A stretch of 64,000 bases of DNA, taken from positions 66,530,460-66,594,459 of the forward strand of contig OZ018323.1 in the NCBI GenBank assembly GCA_963969495.1, read 5' to 3'. The notes beneath the pieces were generated by a model. The model was not told where the DNA came from and ran no database searches. It saw only the letters and a list, made by a program, of their open reading frames with translations. A program made the position numbers and the translations under genes. This DNA comes from Ceratothoa steindachneri (lineage: Eukaryota > Arthropoda > Malacostraca > Isopoda > Cymothoidae). Each line of letters opens with the position of its first letter. The first letter of the stretch is position 1. Shown here piece by piece: positions 48,701-59,343 of the stretch.

Positions 48701-49635
48701 ATTTTAAATTTCTTGACTGGTGACTCTCCAATAGCTATTAATGATTTATTTAATTCAGTTAATGCCTCTTGTAATTCTTCCTGTTCAGTAATTGGCTCAA
48801 TTTCCATTCTTCTGAAAGGCTTGGATTCGTATTTTGAGATGAAGAACTATCATCATCAGCTATCTTTTTTCTGCAGTTATCACAGATTTTTTGGTCCTTA
48901 AAATTTTTTAATTTTGGATATTCTCTTATTAAGTCTTTTGAAATTAGTCTCAGATTTTTCTTTATTAATTTTTTTTTACCTTTGTAAGGATCGCAGCAAT
49001 ACTTAATATTTAAAAAATGCTTTCTCTTCTCATCCATAATAATTTTTTTCTGAAAAAAAAGGAAAAATTTTTAAATTAGCTTTCATAGTTTATAAAGTAA
49101 CACCTAATAGGTAAAATTTATAACATAAAAATAGGTAAAAATTGGCATACCAATGGTTACAAAATTGATCATAACTCCTGATATAATGAAAAACCCAGAA
49201 TGAAATTTATCTTATATTGTAGTCTAAAGGCATATATATTTATAAAAAAAATTACACAAAAATTTATTGATACCAATATATTTTTTTAAAGGTCAAAAGT
49301 TGACCTTTAAGGTCAAAAAAACTTTTATAGCAAAAATTAATTTACTTTAAAAATGTTTAGAGCAACCCTTAAGCTTTTAAAAAATACATAATTCATTGTT
49401 TTATGTGCTATAATAAGGAAGAAATAATTTTTTTTCAAATGCTGGTATCAAGAAATTTGACAATTTTTCTCAACTTTGACAGGTTATAACTTTTGAGCTA
49501 TTCAAAATTGAGAGCTGGGAAGTGTCTCATTGTTTTTCTCTCATCGAATTCAACCTGTATACCAATTTTCATCAAAATCGGTGATGGTGACTTAAAATTT
49601 CCCCCCAAATTGGTTGATTTCATATGGAATGACCC
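45741..49635 (-). mobile_element. DNA transposon with ~495-bp inverted repeats (Sola-like candidate)
   Basis: The arms 45741-46235 and 49140-49635 are inverted complements, starting GGGTCATTCCAT and ending ATGGAATGACCC. TATA flanks both sides (45737-45740, 49636-49639), consistent with a 4-bp duplication. Total 3895 bp. The minus strand between the arms carries one decayed coding region. The 4-bp duplication and DDE-like protein suggest Sola, but I cannot confirm the superfamily. Confidence 0.85.
46656..49037 (-). pseudogene. cc8L18.2-like putative transposase, frameshifted
   Basis: Minus-strand pieces, in order: 49037-48759 (CDNCRKK zinc-like motif); 48807-47950 (SLSKIKSEFNVTNYMARQAKKL, a likely helix-turn-helix, then CVCTHHQNVKL); 47987-47487 (VCDFAENYSFLLQDAAQGYHW); about 47440-47340 (IYFSDGAASQYKNFKNF); 47318-47016 (EWHFFATSHGKGPCDGVRGT); after an in-frame stop, 47009-46656. 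CDF, FSDG and the acidic residue near WHFFATSHGK look like a DDE/D triad. Proteins of this kind are annotated cc8L18.2-like in ticks and other invertebrates, from memory. At least four frame changes and one stop make it inactive. Confidence 0.72.
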
Positions 49636-49653
49636 TATATTTAAAACAAAAAA

Positions 49654-50199
49654 ATGGTAATATTTCATTTTAGGGCCGCATGATAGGAGTCACTATTTCT
49701 GGGCTACAATTAATGTGAACGGCTCTGCACATTAATCAGAATAATAATGATGGCGCTGCCTACTTTAGTCTTATTTCCACCAAAAATGATATTTTTTTAA
49801 ATACTTTTGAAATGGGGAGGGATGCACCCCCATACCCACCGGCAAGTTAAAAACCCCTATAATATTCCTAATTTGAATGCAAAAAGTGATTGCTCTATGT
49901 TGGTGGCACTATCATAGTCTTAAAAAATGGTAATATTTCATTTTAGGGCTGCATGATAGGAGGCACTATTTCTGGGCTACAATTAATGTGAACGGCTCTG
50001 CACATTAATCAGAATAATAATGATGGCGCTGCCTACTTTAGTCTTATTTCCACCAAAAATGATATTTTTTTAAATACTTTTGAAATGGGGAGGGATGCAC
50101 CCCCATACCCACCGGCAAGTTAAAACCCCGTATAATATTCCTAATTTGAATGCAAAAAGTGATTGCTCTATATTGGCGGCACTATCATAGTCTTAAATT
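49654..50199. repeat. Two-unit 273-bp tandem repeat
   Basis: Units 49654-49926 and 49927-50199 are nearly identical (for example GATGGCGCTGCCTACTTTAG in both). They are AT-rich and without coding potential, immediately right of the TIR transposon. Confidence 0.93.
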
Positions 50200-50343
50200 A
50201 CTTAATAAATAATCACCACAGCAAAAGCTAAACCAATGTTGTTTGTAACATTAACAAGGCTAGTCTGTTCATCAATTTCAACATAGATAAAGCAATTTAT
50301 TAAAAATAAAATGTAACCGGAACAATCTCTGAGTTAAATGAGA

Positions 50344-50390
50344 CAAAAAAAAAAAAATAAATAAAATAAAAAAAAAAAATAAAAAAAAAA
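50344..50390. repeat. A-rich tract
   Basis: A nearly pure A/AAAT tract just left of the target duplication of the full-length LINE; perhaps the tail of an older insertion. Confidence 0.8.
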
Positions 50391-50942
50391 TTGCTATTTA
50401 GTGCTGGAGACCCCGTAAGGGGCGCGGCGATTTGCCATCCTGGCCGCCGTGCTGACGGGATCCAGCGCTCCGTCCGGCCCCAGCTTAGCCTCTCTTCCTT
50501 CCTTCAGATAGCCCGATTTCTCCCCTACCTCGTCGCTTTTCATACAACCTCTCCCACAACTTTCTCTGGTCAGCCTCTAATTTCACAGGGTAGAATGCTG
50601 ACCTTCTTCTCAAGCCAACCACCCCGGTTCGGGGCTGAGGGGGGGAGGGGACATTGTTCCCTAACCCCTCAGCTCCGGTTCGGGATGGGTTTTTTTTAAC
50701 AACCTGCTTCATCCCCACCCACATCTTCCTCACATCCCTTTTCCACTCCTCTTCACAACCTATATTTTTTACGCCGTGTCCAAGGTGGAGCCGCCATGCC
50801 GAAGGACTGCCAGGCCACCAGGCGGGAGGGGTGGTCCCGAATGGCGGCGCCTGGCTCTGCCGGGCTTGTAAGCACCTCTCGCAGTGCGGGCAACTGCGAG
50901 AGGTGATGAGCTATTGCGTCCCGTAATCAAAAGAGGGTCACC

Positions 50943-53381
50943 ATGCCCATGTATGAAAAAAAACAAAAACCCCAACCCCCAACTTCCCCAAAAACATCTA
51001 CGGAGCCGCCCTCGGGCAGCTCCACCGAGAAAATGGAGGTCCCCCCCCTTGTGCTTGCGCAAGGGACCCTCCATAATTCTTTAACCGGAGAGGAGGCTTA
51101 CTCCTCTCCTACGCCTACGGGTGTAGGGGACTCCCCCTCACCCCCTTCTCTGGAGGTGCTTTCGGGCACCTCCCTATCTCCAGCGGCAGTCCCTCCTTTG
51201 CTTTCTAAGGGGACTGCCAAGAAAGCCAGCAGGCAGCCCATTGCCGACCGCCCCTCGTGCAAGCGGCTCGGTAGGGCAAACCCCCTTAGGGGGGAGAGGG
51301 AAGCCAGGCCCCTTCGGTCGCTTCCCTCAAAAGACCTGCTGGCAAGAATTTTGAACCTTGCTGGGGTCAAGGCCTGTGCCTCCCCACACCACCTGACTAG
51401 TGACAATACTGCCAAGGGGACCTGCGATGTCCTGGGAGGGGATGGCCAACTGGAGGCCCCTCCTGTGATAGACATGGTCCTTGAGGAGACCCAGCCCCAG
51501 ACGGTAGGGCCTTCCATGGGGGGGAATTCGGGCTCGGCGCCAAGCACCGAACCCGAATCCGCCCCTATGCAAGGTCCTCCTCAAATGGCTGAGGGCTCCG
51601 AGGCAGTAGAAGGAGGGGAGGGATCTCCTCCGACAGGTGCCCCTACGACAACCAGGACCTTCTCCATTTCGGAGAGGGACCTGGCTGAGGCTGGTCCATC
51701 TGGCCTGGGGACTTCTGCCGGCGGAGGTGAAAAGCGGGTCCATTCCCCGCCCTCCTCTCCTAAAAAGAAAAAGACTAAAAAGACGAAGAAGACTCGGGGC
51801 TCCTCTCCATCCGCGGGGGCTGCGGGGACGGATGGGTCTGCTGCCACTTTGGTAGGCGACCAAGCCAAGATCGGCACATCCGGCCCCTCTACCCCCTCGT
51901 GTGCGGAGCCCATGACTACGACTAAGACCAAGAATGCACAGGGCGGAGCCTCGATGACATCGGGGCCCCTGATTCAGAGGTTACCTGGCGTTTTCGAGCC
52001 CGCTGGCTTCAAACGCTTCCTCGTTATTCGCTCCACTGATGGCACCATGTTGTCCAAGGGCAACATGATCCATCAGAGGAGAGGATTAGCTAGTGCAATT
52101 GGTAGAGAGCCGAAGGTAACCCGTTTCTCGGACGGGAGCCTTCTGGCGAATGCGGCGAATCCCGCCGAGGCGGCCAAGATAAGTGCTCTTCGGACACTTC
52201 ATGGCACCCCGGTGAGTGTGACGCCGCACTCTACCATGAACTTTGTGAAAGGAGTAGTTTATGCGAGGGAACTCGTTGACTACTCCATTGAGGACATCAC
52301 CCTAGAGCTGGCCGACCATGGGGCGGTCAAGGTCGAACGTGTGATGAGAAAACAGGGAGGGGCCTCGAGACCCACCCCTACACTCTTCGTCACGTTCGAC
52401 TGTGACAAGCTCCCTGAGTCGGTGCGTGCCGGTTGGTACCGCTACCGCGTGAAGGCATTCGTGCCACTGCCGCGGCGGTGCTATTACTGCCACCGCTTCG
52501 GCCATACGAATCGCTCATGTAGACGTGCAAAATCGGGGTCACCCGAAGTCTGTGTAAATTGCTCCAAGGTCGCACACGATAAGTCCAAATCGTGTGTGGC
52601 CAAGTGTGTCAATTGCGGAGAGCCGCACCCTGCTTCTTCGAAGCAATGTGGTGCATATCTCCTTGAGAAAGAAATCCTGGCCGTTCAGGCCCAGGATCGA
52701 CTCTCATTCCGCGAGGCAAAGGACTTGGTCCTGGCGCGCCCGGCTCTGCCTGGGACGTCATATGCCTCAATAGTTAGAAAGGCACCCTCTGCTCCTGGCC
52801 CATCCAGGCCAACGAGCACGGTTGTTTCCGCGCCCATTCGGAGCCCTTCTGTGGGCTCTACCCAACCTGGGCGCTCCCCTGGTAAAGCTGGCGGCAAAAA
52901 GGGTTCATACCCTGCCCCGGCTAAAACCAGGGCTCCCCCCTCTTCCCCCAGCGTGACCGTTTCGCGTAAAGCGAAACGGCCACGCGCCTCCACCGAGTCG
53001 TTAGACTCACAGGAGGCAACACCCCTGAAGATGGTCGCTAGGCCATCTTCCGGGGTTCCTAAAGCTGTTCCCCGAAAGGAGGACAGCAACAAAGGAGCTT
53101 CGGCCCCTTTGCCCACGCCCCGAGGTGGAGCGAGTGGCTCGGAGACGGTGGTTCCTCGAAAAGAGGGCCCCCCGCCTCCGAAGCCGCAACGCCCGCCTAA
53201 AGTTTCGAGGCGGAGGGAGGAAAAGACTCGCATGGCGAGCCCAACCTCCCCCAATAAGTCCTCGAAGGCGACAGCGCTTTGTCCGGCCAACAGCGCCCGG
53301 GGTTCTGCCCCCGGGAAGCGTACGGCCATTCCCGTGAGGGTCTTCAATTCGAGGAGGGCCCCCGCGTCTCCTCCGAGCTAG
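50943..53381 (+). CDS. LINE ORF1, gag-like protein with three CCHC knuckles
   Basis: 812 aa, uninterrupted. The first ~330 residues are low-complexity, rich in Pro, Ser, Gly and Thr, with a basic KKKKTKKTKKTR patch near 275-290 that could be a nuclear signal. Residues about 345-505 match the folded pre-zinc domain of LINE gag proteins (FKRFLVIRSTDG, then FVTFDCDKLPESVRAGWYRY). Three zinc knuckles follow at about 513-571 (CYYCHRFGHTNRSC, CVNCSKVAHDKSKSC, CVNCGEPHPASSKQC). The tail is Pro/Ser/Lys-rich. Such proteins bind the element RNA in ribonucleoprotein particles. Its end overlaps the ORF2 frame by 103 nt. Confidence 0.93.
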   Translation: MPMYEKKQKPQPPTSPKTSTEPPSGSSTEKMEVPPLVLAQGTLHNSLTGEEAYSSPTPTGVGDSPSPPSLEVLSGTSLSPAAVPPLLSKGTAKKASRQPIADRPSCKRLGRANPLRGEREARPLRSLPSKDLLARILNLAGVKACASPHHLTSDNTAKGTCDVLGGDGQLEAPPVIDMVLEETQPQTVGPSMGGNSGSAPSTEPESAPMQGPPQMAEGSEAVEGGEGSPPTGAPTTTRTFSISERDLAEAGPSGLGTSAGGGEKRVHSPPSSPKKKKTKKTKKTRGSSPSAGAAGTDGSAATLVGDQAKIGTSGPSTPSCAEPMTTTKTKNAQGGASMTSGPLIQRLPGVFEPAGFKRFLVIRSTDGTMLSKGNMIHQRRGLASAIGREPKVTRFSDGSLLANAANPAEAAKISALRTLHGTPVSVTPHSTMNFVKGVVYARELVDYSIEDITLELADHGAVKVERVMRKQGGASRPTPTLFVTFDCDKLPESVRAGWYRYRVKAFVPLPRRCYYCHRFGHTNRSCRRAKSGSPEVCVNCSKVAHDKSKSCVAKCVNCGEPHPASSKQCGAYLLEKEILAVQAQDRLSFREAKDLVLARPALPGTSYASIVRKAPSAPGPSRPTSTVVSAPIRSPSVGSTQPGRSPGKAGGKKGSYPAPAKTRAPPSSPSVTVSRKAKRPRASTESLDSQEATPLKMVARPSSGVPKAVPRKEDSNKGASAPLPTPRGGASGSETVVPRKEGPPPPKPQRPPKVSRRREEKTRMASPTSPNKSSKATALCPANSARGSAPGKRTAIPVRVFNSRRAPASPPS

Positions 53382-56300
53382 GCCTGGAGGGCATATTCCT
53401 TCAATGGAATTGCCGTGGACTCCGGGCCAACTGGGAGGAGCTGCGGAGGCTCGCCTCATCCCGTTCCCCGTTAGCTATTTTTTTGCAGGAGACCATGCTA
53501 GGCGCGTGCCCCCTGCCTGCCCTCCCGGGGTATAAGGGTCTTGCGACCCAACCACCGCGGGACGGCCGGGCTGGGGGATGCGCGGTTTACACCCGGCATG
53601 ATGTCTCCGTTCTTCCTTTCTCTTTAGATACCTCCTTTCAGGCAGTGGCTGTGCAGCTGCACCTGGATAGGAGGTATACTATCATTTCTGCGTACATTCC
53701 ACCGTCAGCTGACTTCGACGCGGGGGACTTTCGCCGCGTCGTGGCACGGTTGCCGAGGCCCTATCTCTTGCTTGGAGATCTGAACGGCAGGCATCCTCTC
53801 TGGGGAGATTACACCATAAATCCCAGGGGACAAGTCCTTGCCGATCTGATCGAAGAGCTTGAGATGGGTGTCCTAAACGTGGATGAGTTTACGCATCACT
53901 GTCCGAGAACCGCTTCATTTTCTTGCCTTGACCTATCTTTGTGCTCTTCGGATGCACAGCCTGATTTTGATTGGGGGGTGGTCGATGACCTCCATGGTAG
54001 TGATCACTTTCCCATTCAAATATCATTTTCAGGGCAACTGCCGCCTGAGAGACCACCTCGGTGGTGCTTGGCGCGGGCGCGGTGGCCTGCATTTCAGGAA
54101 ATGACTGAATTCTCTATCTCAGTCAAGGAGTTTAGGTCGGTAGATGAGGCCGTCGAGTTCTTCTCCGGCAACCTCATCGCCGTGGGCCTGACTACTATTC
54201 CTAGGACGTCTGGCCGTTTTGCACGCCGACCACTCCCATGGTGGTCGGCCGAGTGTGAGACGGCCCTCAAACAGAAGCGTTATGCCTACATGCGCTATAA
54301 GCGCCGCCCGAACGATTTCACCGTCGCTGAATTTCGTCGGGCTAGGGCTAGGTTCCGGTATATTTCGAAGCACGCCCGCCGCTCTTCTTGGCGGGCATAC
54401 GTGTCTTCACTTAACGGGAAGACCCCTTTAGCTGAGGTGTGGAAGCGAGTCAAAAGGATTCGGGGCAAGTTCTCGCAGGACCCCCCTCCCGTTCTCCAGG
54501 AGAATGGGACCGCAATCTCGGACCCCGCGTCCGTGGCGGAATCCTTAGCGACCGCTTTTTCCGCATTCTCTAGCCGTGATGCTGCTCCGCCAGCATTCAA
54601 TGCACGTCGTGATGTCGCGGAAGGCCGCCGGCTGGACTTTACCTCCAGAGGCGGAGAACCCTTCAACGACAAGTTTACTGTGAGTGAGTTGCGTTCCGCT
54701 CTCGCTTCGTGCGCGGACACCGCCCATGGTCCGGACGATGTCCCGTACGCCATGCTTCGACACCTGGGTGAGCGAGGCATGGCCTTTCTATTAGATTTAT
54801 TCAACAGGATCTGGGTGGAAGGTCTCCTCCCAGACTCCTGGCGAATCGCTACTGTGCTCGCCTTTCGCAAGCCGGGGAGAGATCACTCTACTCCGACCGG
54901 TTTCCGCCCAATCTCTCTAACCTCTTGCGTGTGCAAGTTGATGGAGAAATTGGTAAATGTTAGATTAGCCTATTTCCTGGACAGCGGAGGCCATCTGTCT
55001 TCTGCACAGTGCGGCTTCCGTAAGTTCCACTCCACGTCGGATGCTCTGCTCCGACTGGAAAATGCCGTCTGCGAGGCTTTCCTTCGTAGACAGCACTACG
55101 CCACGGTGTTTTTTTGATCTGGAGAAAGCCTATGATACCGCATGGCGATACGGTATCATGGAGACTCTCCACACGATGGGGGCGAGGGGACGCTCCCAAT
55201 GTTTATATCTGAATTTTTGCGAGATCGTCGATTCCGCGTACGGGTGGGGGGAGCCCTCTCCGGCCCAAAGGAGCAGGAAGAGGGTGTCCCGCAGGGAAGT
55301 GTCCTCAGTGTCACACTCTTTGCCCTGAGCATCAACGGCATCACCTCGGTGCTGCCGGAAGATGTTCTCGCTACGCTCTACGTGGACGACCTTTCGATCT
55401 CTTTTGGCGCGGCCCAGATGCCAACTCTGGAGCGCCGACTCCAACAGGCATTGAACCGCGTCTCTCGCTATGCCGAAGCGCACAGGTTTCGGTTTTCTTT
55501 GGCCAAGACTAAGGTGGTGCACTTCTGCCGCCATCCACGGCTTCACCCCGACCCAGATTTGTTTCTTAATGGGGTGCGCCTGGATGTGGTTGAGTCGCAC
55601 CGTTTCCTTGGTCTTGTATTCGACCGACGCCTCACCTGGGAGGCTCACATTCGCAGCCTTAGGGTCTCTTGTACCCGCGCCATGGACATTCTCCGTTCCG
55701 TGACGTTCAGCGCTTGGGGCGCTGATAGGGCTACCGCCTTACTTTTTTATCGATCCTTTGTTCGCTCGAAGCTCGACTACGGATGCGAGTTTTATGCATC
55801 CGCAGCCGAGCGTTTATTGCGGAAGGTGGATTCGATCCACCACACCGGCCTTCGCCTTGCGACCGGTGCCTTCCGCACTTCCCCCATTGAGAGCCTGTTG
55901 GTCGATGCTGGGGAGATGCCACTCGCTCTGCGCCGCGTGCAGTGCATCACTCGCCTGTACGCGCGAGCCCGGCGCCTCCCCCAGTCGCCAACAGCTCTCA
56001 CTGCATCCGCAGCTGATCTCGATGGTGCCTATGCCGCCGAGAGACGCCAGTCATACCCTAAGCCCTTTGGGTTTAGGGCCAGGAAACTCCTTCGAGAGGT
56101 AGATATAGCTCTCGGGCCGGTGTCGCCCCTGGTTCTGCCCAGGACGCCACCCTGGAGGGTACCACATTTGGCTATTTGTCGCCACGCCTCTGCTCCCAAA
56201 GCTTGTACTGCGCCGGGAGTATTGCGTTCGATCTTTTTGGAGCACACATCGTGTCACGCTGGTACCGTGCCAGTGTATACGGATGGCTCCAAGTCCCAAG

Positions 56301-57109
56301 AGGGGGTCGGCTTCCACGCCGTATCCCCTCTGTTTGAAGTCAGCGGGGCTCTACCAGGCGCTGCGTCTGTCTTCACGGCCGAGCTGGTGGCAATACACCA
56401 CTCGGTACGGGAGATTACGCGACGTGCCCGGTTCGGAGACCGGATTGTGATTTATAGCGACTCACAAAGCGCCCTGAGTGCTCTCGGGGCATTGGAATCT
56501 CCGCATCCCCTGGTTCGCGAAATCCGTGACGCCACGGTTTTGGCGAGCCGGGCAGATGTCGAGATTATCTTCTGCTGGGTTCCTGGACATGTAGGAATTG
56601 CGGGGAATGAGCGCGCCGATGAGGGCGCCAAAGAGTCCGCGAGGACTCTGCGACCGGACCAGCGTTTCGCTCTTCCTCACACCGACTACATGGCAGGAAT
56701 ACGGGCAGCTCTTCGGACTGCTTGGCAAAGAAGATGGGAGACGGTCGAGGGGAACTTAAAGTTGCGTGCCATTGCGCCGCGACTGTTCCCATGGACCTAT
56801 CCCCCAATGCCGCGGCGGCTTCAGGTTGCTTTCTGTCGTCTTCGAATCGGACACACTCGTGTGACGCATCGTTACTTGGTGGAGCGCTCGCATGTGCCCT
56901 ATTGCAACGACTGCGTCGTCCCCCAGACTGTTCGGCATATTCTTGTCGAATGTCCCAGTCTGGGTGATCTTCGCGCACGATACCTGTCTCGGTACCGGGA
57001 TGGGCGGGGTCGCTACCGCCTGTCCCTTGTACTCGGGACGAGTGCGTGCACCATGACTGGTGGACTTATTGACTTTTTGGGGGAGGCCGGCCTTCTCCCC
57101 TTTATTTAA
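53279..57109 (+). CDS. LINE ORF2: endonuclease, RT, RNase H, zinc motif; two compensating indels
   Basis: The ATG at 53279 lies inside ORF1, in another frame, and is the only in-frame ATG before the endonuclease. Endonuclease: FLQWNCRGLRANWEEL, FLQET, LLGDLNGRHPLWGD, GSDHFPI. RT: GFRPISLTSCVCKLMEK, DLEKAYDTAW, EGVPQGSVLS, catalytic TLYVDDL. RNase H: VYTDGSKSQ, AELVAIHHS, IYSDSQSAL, NERADEGAK, all four acidic residues present. C-terminal zinc motif: CNDCVVPQTVRHILVEC. One extra T in the run near 55107 shifts the frame to a stop at 55115-55117. A missing base near 55187 restores it, so the 53279-55117 and 55142-57109 frames are the same. About 1277 codons. Without those indels it would look competent. 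Confidence 0.92.
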
Positions 57110-57365
57110 GGTTCCTTTTTTTGTTATTGTTTTGTTTTAGATTGCACTCTCCTGCACCGGGGTGAGGGGGACCTCCCCCCGCTGCCGGAGATTGCTTCGA
57201 TTGTTAAGTTTTTCAAATTTATATTGATTGTTAAGTTTTCATATTTTAACTTTAAAGTAGCCTAATTCTAGGCTGTCGTGTTTTTCGGCGACTTATGCCC
57301 AAGTGGGTAGTTGCCAGATGGGCTTTATATAAAAAAAAAAAAAAAAAAAAAATTAGTGCTGGAGA

Positions 57366-58127
57366 TATTAAAATCAATCATATCTCAATGCTTTTCTTTC
57401 AAAATGAGGCTAGAATTTCAACAAAAGTCTTATTACATTTAATGAATTAGAAGGCTTATTAAAGATTAGAAATTAAATACGCATAAAAACAACTATTCTG
57501 AATATTAAAGACAGGTTTTTGTACAAAAATCTTAACTTGTATCCAGGTTACCAATATGTGAATTAAGTGCAAATTAAATATTGCCAGTGTGTGAAAATGT
57601 CTTATTTTCAAATTAAGAGAAAGTAAAGGTTGATGTATTTAAGTTAATTTAAAAGGCATTTACAAAATAACTTAAGAATAATAAAGGCCAAATCAAAATT
57701 AGGCTACCGTCTGACATAAGGCCTAAATTGTAGCTCAGAAATAGCACCCCTTAGCGTGTGCCCATAAACTCAAGTATTATCAAATAGGTAACATATTGAC
57801 CAAAATGAATAAGTGAGTCACTTTAGTAAGAACCTTGTTCCTGCAACTTAAAAACAGAATGAATAACGGCGATCTTCTACTGCTACTCCGCTTGTTTGTG
57901 CCTGCAAACTAACACTTTTAATCATCTCTCTGCCTATATTAGCCCTGGTAGGGGTCACTGATCTCACCATAGTCCTCAGATATGCCATATAGGGGTCAGG
58001 TCTGAACCTATGGAGGTGGTCGTGTCCCTACACCTGATCCTCCTGCCTCAAACCTGTCCGACCCCAAAACACTGCTGTTGCTTTCCCAGGTTGAGTTTTG
58101 CTCTAACTCCACTAACACTGCCCCATC
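57366..58127. other. No recognised feature
   Basis: AT-rich non-coding sequence, then 57930-58110, which is more balanced in composition. No domain or repeat partner was seen. Confidence 0.3.
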
Positions 58128-58550
58128 ATAACATAACATAACATAATTTCACGGATGACAAAAGCCACAAGGGCCTATCAAAGGTCATCTGTATCCATCA
58201 AATCCCACCCATATAATGCATCCATAGGATTTTGTCAGATCATGCATCTACAATATACAATTTAACAATCCATAGAAATGTCCAACCATGCATCTACAAT
58301 ATATAATTTAAATCCTCCATAGGAGTTTGTCAAAAACAAAATCAAAGTCCCCAAAATATACAATAAAAAGAATGAGTCAAGAAACATATCCACATACCGA
58401 AAAGTAAGAAATTAACCCTCCATCCCCATATAATCATCCAATCTGCGCTTGGAAACATTCAAGTTTGGGCTGTCTACAGTCTCAGGTGGCAAACTATTCC
58501 AATAATCCACCACTCTGTTAGGGAAAAAATATTTTCTAACATCCAGTTGT
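58128..58550 (-). mobile_element. 3' fragment of CR1-like LINE, cut by a gypsy insertion
   Basis: The (TTATG)n tail (CATAA repeats at 58130-58146) and shared terminus are followed by two to three units of the 49-bp minisatellite and the C-terminal RT region (complement of CCACTCTGTTAGGGAAAAAA). The match to the 41092 copy stops at 58550, where the gypsy LTR begins. Confidence 0.87.
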
Positions 58551-58551
58551 A

Positions 58552-59294
58552 GCGGGCCGAAAATCTAAACTAACCCCCAATCGATCCAACCCGCTTCCTA
58601 CACTATCCGGACGTGAGAAATCGAAGGAGAATGAAACGGATTGTATATACAGTCCCTTTACTTACAAAAAAATTTACAAAATATCTACAATAGAGAGGGG
58701 GCGATTATATTGGAGATCTTACTTTTTGGCCAAAAATACAAAAAGAAAATCCTATATATATGAATACTATTTAATCTATCCTAATAAACATAAAAAATCA
58801 AACAACCAAAAAAAAATCCTGACTATAACAGTCAATATATACACAACAATCAAGGCCTCACTTTATACAAAGAGGATGGGAAGATGTCCAGCCACCTGCC
58901 ACTCGAGCGAGCAAAATGCCTAGGACTTACAAGTGTGGCGCCTCTGCGCTTGATGGAAGATAATGACTTTAAAAAAAAGCTTACGTGGCTATTATAAGCC
59001 CTCCTTCATTAAGCTATACTAATGGCCTTTATTTATTAATGATAATATAGCTTTCCAGGATATAAAGCTTTGTTTGTAATATAAGGATATACGAAACTAA
59101 GTCCTATCTTTCCAGAATATGAGGCCTGGAAAGAAAGAAAAAAAACATGGTAATCATTTTTATACATAAAATAAACAAAAAAAAACAAACCCATTCCCAT
59201 TCACACACATTCTTACAGAGGGAGGGAGAAGGTACTGAGAAAAGGGGTGGGAGAATGGCCCTTTTACACACACACTCACATTCGCCCCACCACA
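58552..59294 (-). repeat. 3' LTR of the OTU-containing gypsy element
   Basis: On the plus strand it starts TGTAGCGGGCC and ends ACCACA, so TG...CA on either strand. A purine-rich tract (complement of CCCCTCCTTCCTTAAG, 59295-59310) borders its minus-strand start as a polypurine tract should. Its partner LTR is outside the window, so the boundaries are inferred. Confidence 0.65.
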
Positions 59295-59343
59295 CCCCTC
59301 CTTCCTTAAGCCATTCGACCAGCCACTCACTAAACCCTTTCAA

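Larger units (their letters stand above)
50411..57352 (+). mobile_element. Full-length non-LTR retrotransposon (I/Jockey group)
   Basis: The 6.9-kb GC-rich element is flanked by the 13-bp duplication TTAGTGCTGGAGA (50398-50410, 57353-57365). The 5' end CCCCGTAAGGGG is a perfect small hairpin. The 5' UTR is 50411-50942, ORF1 50943-53381, ORF2 53279-57109, the 3' UTR about 220 bp and the poly(A) ~22 bases. RNase H in ORF2 fits I, Nimb, R1 or LOA-type clades. Both ends intact plus a clean duplication suggest a recent insertion. Confidence 0.95.

Noticed and set aside
51098..51931. Minus-strand ORFs up to 178 codons
   Set aside because: Shadows of GC-rich LINE ORF1; no motifs.
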